A DNA stretch of 64,000 nt from Sphingobacterium phlebotomi (lineage in GTDB: Bacteria > Bacteroidota > Bacteroidia > Sphingobacteriales > Sphingobacteriaceae), in NCBI RefSeq assembly GCF_008180195.1, contig NZ_VTAV01000009.1, forward strand, positions 104,880 through 168,879, in the 5' to 3' direction. The notes beneath the pieces were generated by a model that saw only the letters and a list, made by a program, of their open reading frames with translations, was not told where the DNA came from and did no database searches. Below, piece after piece: positions 61,359 to 64,000 of this stretch (its first letter is position 1; every line of letters begins with the position of its first letter). A program made the position numbers and the translations under genes.

Positions 61359-62315
61359 ATGGATAACCCTATTATTCGTGTACGGCAACTAACGAAAAAG
61401 TATGGGGATTTCACGGCGGTAGATCAGCTGGATCTTGACATCGCAACCGGTGAGATTTTCGGATTATTGGGGCCAAACGGTGCCGGAAAATCGACCACGA
61501 TCTTGATGCTTCTCGGTCTAAGTGAACCAACATCAGGCGAAATCGAGGTTTGTGGAACCGACCCCGTTCGGTCGCCCATCGCTGTCAAACGCCTAGTGGG
61601 ATATCTTCCCGACAATATCGGTTTTTATGAGAGTTGGACCGCACTGGAGAATCTGGTATTGACCGCGCAATTGAATGGAATTTCTTATACGGAAGCTAAA
61701 CGACGTTCCCTTTTCTTATTGGAAAAAGTGGGGCTTCAAGACGTTGCTGAAAAAAAAGTAGGTAAATTTTCCAGAGGGATGCGGCAACGCCTCGGCTTGG
61801 CTGACAGTTTGATAAAAGATCCCAAAGTATTGATTCTGGACGAACCGACATTAGGTTTAGATCCCATGGGCGTCAAAGATTTCACTTCGTTGATATTGCG
61901 TCTGAGCCGTGAAGAGAAGCTGACGGTCTTGCTATCCAGCCATCAGCTTTATCAAGTACAACAAATCTGCGATCGTGTTGGCTTGTTTATCAAAGGCAAA
62001 TTGGTCGCCGATGGTCCTATTCAAAATTTGGCAACACACTTGTTTCAAGACAAACCACGTCATATACAACTCAAAGTACATCAAACAGATATACAGCGAG
62101 CCCGCGATATTTTGGAAGCTATGCAAGATGTCAAGACAATCGAACAACAAAACGATCTGTTCCATATCGATGCCGATGAAATCATCGTCCATCATCTAGC
62201 CAAGAAGCTGGTTGAACACGATATTAATATAACACAGCTGCAACAGCGCACCTATGGTATAGAAGATATTTACGCACATTATTTCGAAGGAGGGTCTACA
62301 AATGACGCTAAATAA
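61359..62315 (+). CDS. ABC transporter ATP-binding protein
   Basis: Cytoplasmic ATPase of 318 residues. The ATG at 61359 follows GGAAGGAGATAAA, a good ribosome-binding site. Walker A GPNGAGKST, the signature FSRGMRQRLGLAD (an SxGxxQ variant), Walker B VLILDEPTLGLD, and H-loop LLSSHQLYQV are all present. The C-terminal extension (about 225-318) is typical of ABC-2 exporters such as NatA/NosF types. The permease gene overlaps its end by 14 bp. Confidence 0.95.
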   Translation: MDNPIIRVRQLTKKYGDFTAVDQLDLDIATGEIFGLLGPNGAGKSTTILMLLGLSEPTSGEIEVCGTDPVRSPIAVKRLVGYLPDNIGFYESWTALENLVLTAQLNGISYTEAKRRSLFLLEKVGLQDVAEKKVGKFSRGMRQRLGLADSLIKDPKVLILDEPTLGLDPMGVKDFTSLILRLSREEKLTVLLSSHQLYQVQQICDRVGLFIKGKLVADGPIQNLATHLFQDKPRHIQLKVHQTDIQRARDILEAMQDVKTIEQQNDLFHIDADEIIVHHLAKKLVEHDINITQLQQRTYGIEDIYAHYFEGGSTNDAK

Positions 62316-63270
62316 AAATAATAACCTGTATGCTTTCTCCATTTTAGTGAAGAAAGAAATTGCCGATCATATCCGAAGCTGGAAATTTATTATCCTGTTG
62401 GCTATCATTTTGCTTACGTGTGTAGCCTCTTTATACACGGCTTTGCAGGCGTTAAAAAATACCGCACCAGCTCCTAATGATCCCGATGCCGCATTTTTCT
62501 TCCTCAAGATTTTTACGACATCTGATGGTACCATGCCATCGTTCCATCTATTCGTTGGTTTTTTGGGACCTTTGCTCGGCATCTGTTTGGGATTTGACGC
62601 CGTTAATTCCGAATTTAACGGACGCACCTTGGGTCGTATTTTGTCACAACCTATCCACCGGGATTATTTCCTCAACGCTAAATTTATTGGTGCATTAACG
62701 GTGATAGGTGTTTTATTTACTTCCCTTGTTCTTCTAACCATAGGAATGGCAACGTTACTGGTAGGTTTTCCACCAACGCTGATGGAATGTAACCGGCTCT
62801 TTCTTTTCACGTTGTTAACCATCGTATATGTCGCTTTTTGGCTCAATTTATCCATTCTGTTTTCGGTTCGGTTCAGACATACCGCAACATCTGCTTTAGT
62901 GGCCATTGCGATTTGGTTGTTCTTCACGGTGTTCTACCCCATCATTATCAATATCGTAGCAAAAGCTGTACAACCGAACCCGTATGCTTCGGAAGCCGAA
63001 ATCATGCAATATCAACATTTTATGCTGACACTCATGCGCTTTGCGCCGAGCCAGCTTTATAGCGACGGCACCAATATGTTGCTCATGCCATCCATCAGAA
63101 GTCTTGGCCCTTTGCATATGGAGCAATTGCAGGGAGCCATTCCATCACCTTTGCCTATCTGGGAAAGCATTAAAGTGGCCTGGTCGCAGATGGTAGCGTT
63201 GGTTGCCTGCACAATTGTGTGTTTTGCTGCTTCTTATTATTTTTTCATGCGAAAGGAAATACGCTGTTAA
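62302..63270 (+). CDS. ABC-2 transporter permease (NosY-like)
   Basis: Inner-membrane permease of 322 residues with about six TM helices: one at 27-45 (IILLAIILLTCVASLYTALQ), others at 90-115, 130-155, 165-190, 195-220 and 290-310. The segment FDAVNSEFNGRTLGRILSQP is characteristic of ABC-2 permeases that follow a NosF-type ATPase. Its start overlaps the ATPase gene end by 14 bp, and a terminator follows, so the three-gene unit is complete. The substrate is not known. Confidence 0.93.
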   Translation: MTLNKNNNLYAFSILVKKEIADHIRSWKFIILLAIILLTCVASLYTALQALKNTAPAPNDPDAAFFFLKIFTTSDGTMPSFHLFVGFLGPLLGICLGFDAVNSEFNGRTLGRILSQPIHRDYFLNAKFIGALTVIGVLFTSLVLLTIGMATLLVGFPPTLMECNRLFLFTLLTIVYVAFWLNLSILFSVRFRHTATSALVAIAIWLFFTVFYPIIINIVAKAVQPNPYASEAEIMQYQHFMLTLMRFAPSQLYSDGTNMLLMPSIRSLGPLHMEQLQGAIPSPLPIWESIKVAWSQMVALVACTIVCFAASYYFFMRKEIRC

Positions 63271-63272
63271 AG

Positions 63273-63297
63273 AAAGGGGGATAGATTCCCCCTTTTT
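63273..63297 (+). terminator. Intrinsic terminator after the NEW3-ABC operon
   Basis: aaaggggg (63273-63280) and cccccttt (63288-63295) pair around a 7-nt loop, followed by a T run. It starts 2 bp past the stop codon. Confidence 0.85.
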
Positions 63298-63347
63298 ATG
63301 GTCAATCGTTATAAACTTCGTAATTCGCTTTATCCATTTTCGTCGGT

Positions 63348-63833
63348 TTAATTCATTCCAGCATGACTTTCCTCTAACTTTTCGATTATTTTGTCATAAA
63401 TCAACCGTTCAAACTTTTTGATCTCCTTCCTGTTGTCAAAATAATTAAAATCCCTATTCATTTTTTTTAACTCGTCGTTTTCGCTGTTTTCAAACTCAAC
63501 CAAAGTCAACGTTGTTTCACTGCTCTTTCTTTCCCGCAGTAGCGTTTTCACAACCTGCTGACTATCTTCATAATAGAAATCCACTTTCGAATAATACCCC
63601 GTATGATCAATATCAAACTGTAATACGTCTTTTGCAGGAAAAAGCATTGGATCATTATTTTTTAACTTAACTATGGTATTTTTAACGCTGTCCAGCGGAG
63701 CAGCTATCGTCCACTTTTCAGCAAAAGGATAGGATCCGGCAAAACTACCGACCTTTCTTCGTAATAGTTCGTATCCCAAAAGAACGGCGACAATAGTCAG
63801 TATAATAAGGAGTGTGTGTTTATAATTTTGCAT
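63348..63833 (-). CDS. Membrane-anchored protein of unknown function
   Basis: A 161-residue protein with one N-terminal membrane segment (HTLLIILTIVAVLLGYELL, possibly uncleaved) and a soluble charged domain, with FAEKWTIAAPLDSVKNTI, VDFYYEDSQQVVKTLL and a Lys/Glu-rich C-terminus. I recognise no family. It faces the NEW3-ABC operon convergently across the terminator at 63273-63297. Confidence 0.75.
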   Translation of the reverse strand: MQNYKHTLLIILTIVAVLLGYELLRRKVGSFAGSYPFAEKWTIAAPLDSVKNTIVKLKNNDPMLFPAKDVLQFDIDHTGYYSKVDFYYEDSQQVVKTLLRERKSSETTLTLVEFENSENDELKKMNRDFNYFDNRKEIKKFERLIYDKIIEKLEESHAGMN

Positions 63834-63939
63834 AGTCCGATTATATTTCAGTGGTCTTCATGGATAATTATTCCCAAACAGAAATTGTTCCTAAGACGCG
63901 GGTTGTTGACATCGTAACACTTCGTATCCGCCCTACGAA

Positions 63940-64000
63940 CTACATATTTGATTTGTCAATAATTTGCTTATAGTTCTGCGGGTAAAGATCTTTTATATTT
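63940..64000 (-). CDS. Possible C-terminus of a gene entering from beyond the window
   Basis: The minus strand from the window edge reads IKDLYPQNYKQIIDKSNM and then TAG at 63940-63942. The codon choices and composition look like a real protein end, but only 19 codons are visible and no family can be named. No other frame in 63834-64000 looks coding. Confidence 0.35.
   Translation of the reverse strand, partial: NIKDLYPQNYKQIIDKSNM

Noticed and set aside
63860..63976. 38-codon plus-strand ORF starting MDNYSQTEIV
   Set aside because: No ribosome-binding site, no recognisable sequence, and it overlaps the more convincing minus-strand C-terminus.
1..64000. tRNA, rRNA, IS element, prophage and CRISPR signals
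   Set aside because: I looked for CCA-ended cloverleaf-like blocks, transposase motifs and repeat-spacer periodicity and found none. A tRNAscan or ISfinder search was not possible, so a small element could be missed.

Overview
The window reads as a chromosomal segment of a Bacteroidota, most likely Sphingobacteriaceae (Sphingobacterium/Olivibacter/Pedobacter-like). The evidence is a SusC/SusD locus with a FecI/FecR-type sigma/anti-sigma pair, TPR-type sensor kinases, DUF3078, DUF5606 and DUF4168 proteins, an S46 peptidase, a moderate G+C (judged by eye near 40-43%), and several promoter-like boxes of the Bacteroidota form TAnnTTTG close to start codons. I see no rRNA, tRNA, IS element, prophage or CRISPR array.

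Layout. 1-2.5 kb: a TPR histidine kinase (cut by the window edge) and its LuxR-type response regulator, whose start is disrupted by a 7-bp tandem duplication. 2.6-5.1 kb: an AraC regulator and pruA. 5.3-13.4 kb: a heavy-metal efflux cassette on the minus strand (OmpR-type regulator, kinase, TolC, lipoprotein adaptor, HME-RND pump, small membrane protein). 13.4-18.4 kb: a housekeeping block, pheT - coiled-coil protein - zapA - candidate 6S RNA - rny. 18.4-25.4 kb: an AraC-like fragment, an unknown protein, a NUDIX hydrolase, a previously unlisted 43-aa membrane protein, rlmH, a DUF3078 porin-like protein, ribE, a CLC channel and oxyR. 25.4-38.3 kb: an S46 peptidase, a TolC-HlyD-ABC2 permease export cassette with no ATPase, a Crp-like regulator, mazG, trpS, a deoxynucleoside kinase, radC, a cyclophilin, DUF5606 and a radical SAM protein.

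38.3-53.3 kb: a minus-strand polysaccharide-utilisation-like locus: ECF sigma, FecR, STN-containing SusC, SusD, FAD oxidoreductase, a compact GH2/GH5-like glycosidase, an Ig-like lipoprotein, a second FAD oxidoreductase with a C-terminal beta domain, and cstA closely appended. The STN domain, FecR and sigma factor suggest substrate-induced trans-envelope signalling. 53.4-58.5 kb: poxB (ThDP-dependent) converges on an operon headed by a clear TPP riboswitch that controls a PnuT-type thiamine transporter and an acyl-CoA-dehydrogenase-fold flavoprotein; mqo lies just upstream. 58.6-64 kb: a DUF4168 protein, fabG, a NEW3-domain protein with an ABC ATPase and permease, and an unknown membrane-anchored protein.

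The least expected items are the flavoprotein under TPP riboswitch control, the glycan locus with two Sec-exported FAD oxidoreductases and a linked cstA, and the structured RNA between zapA and rny.
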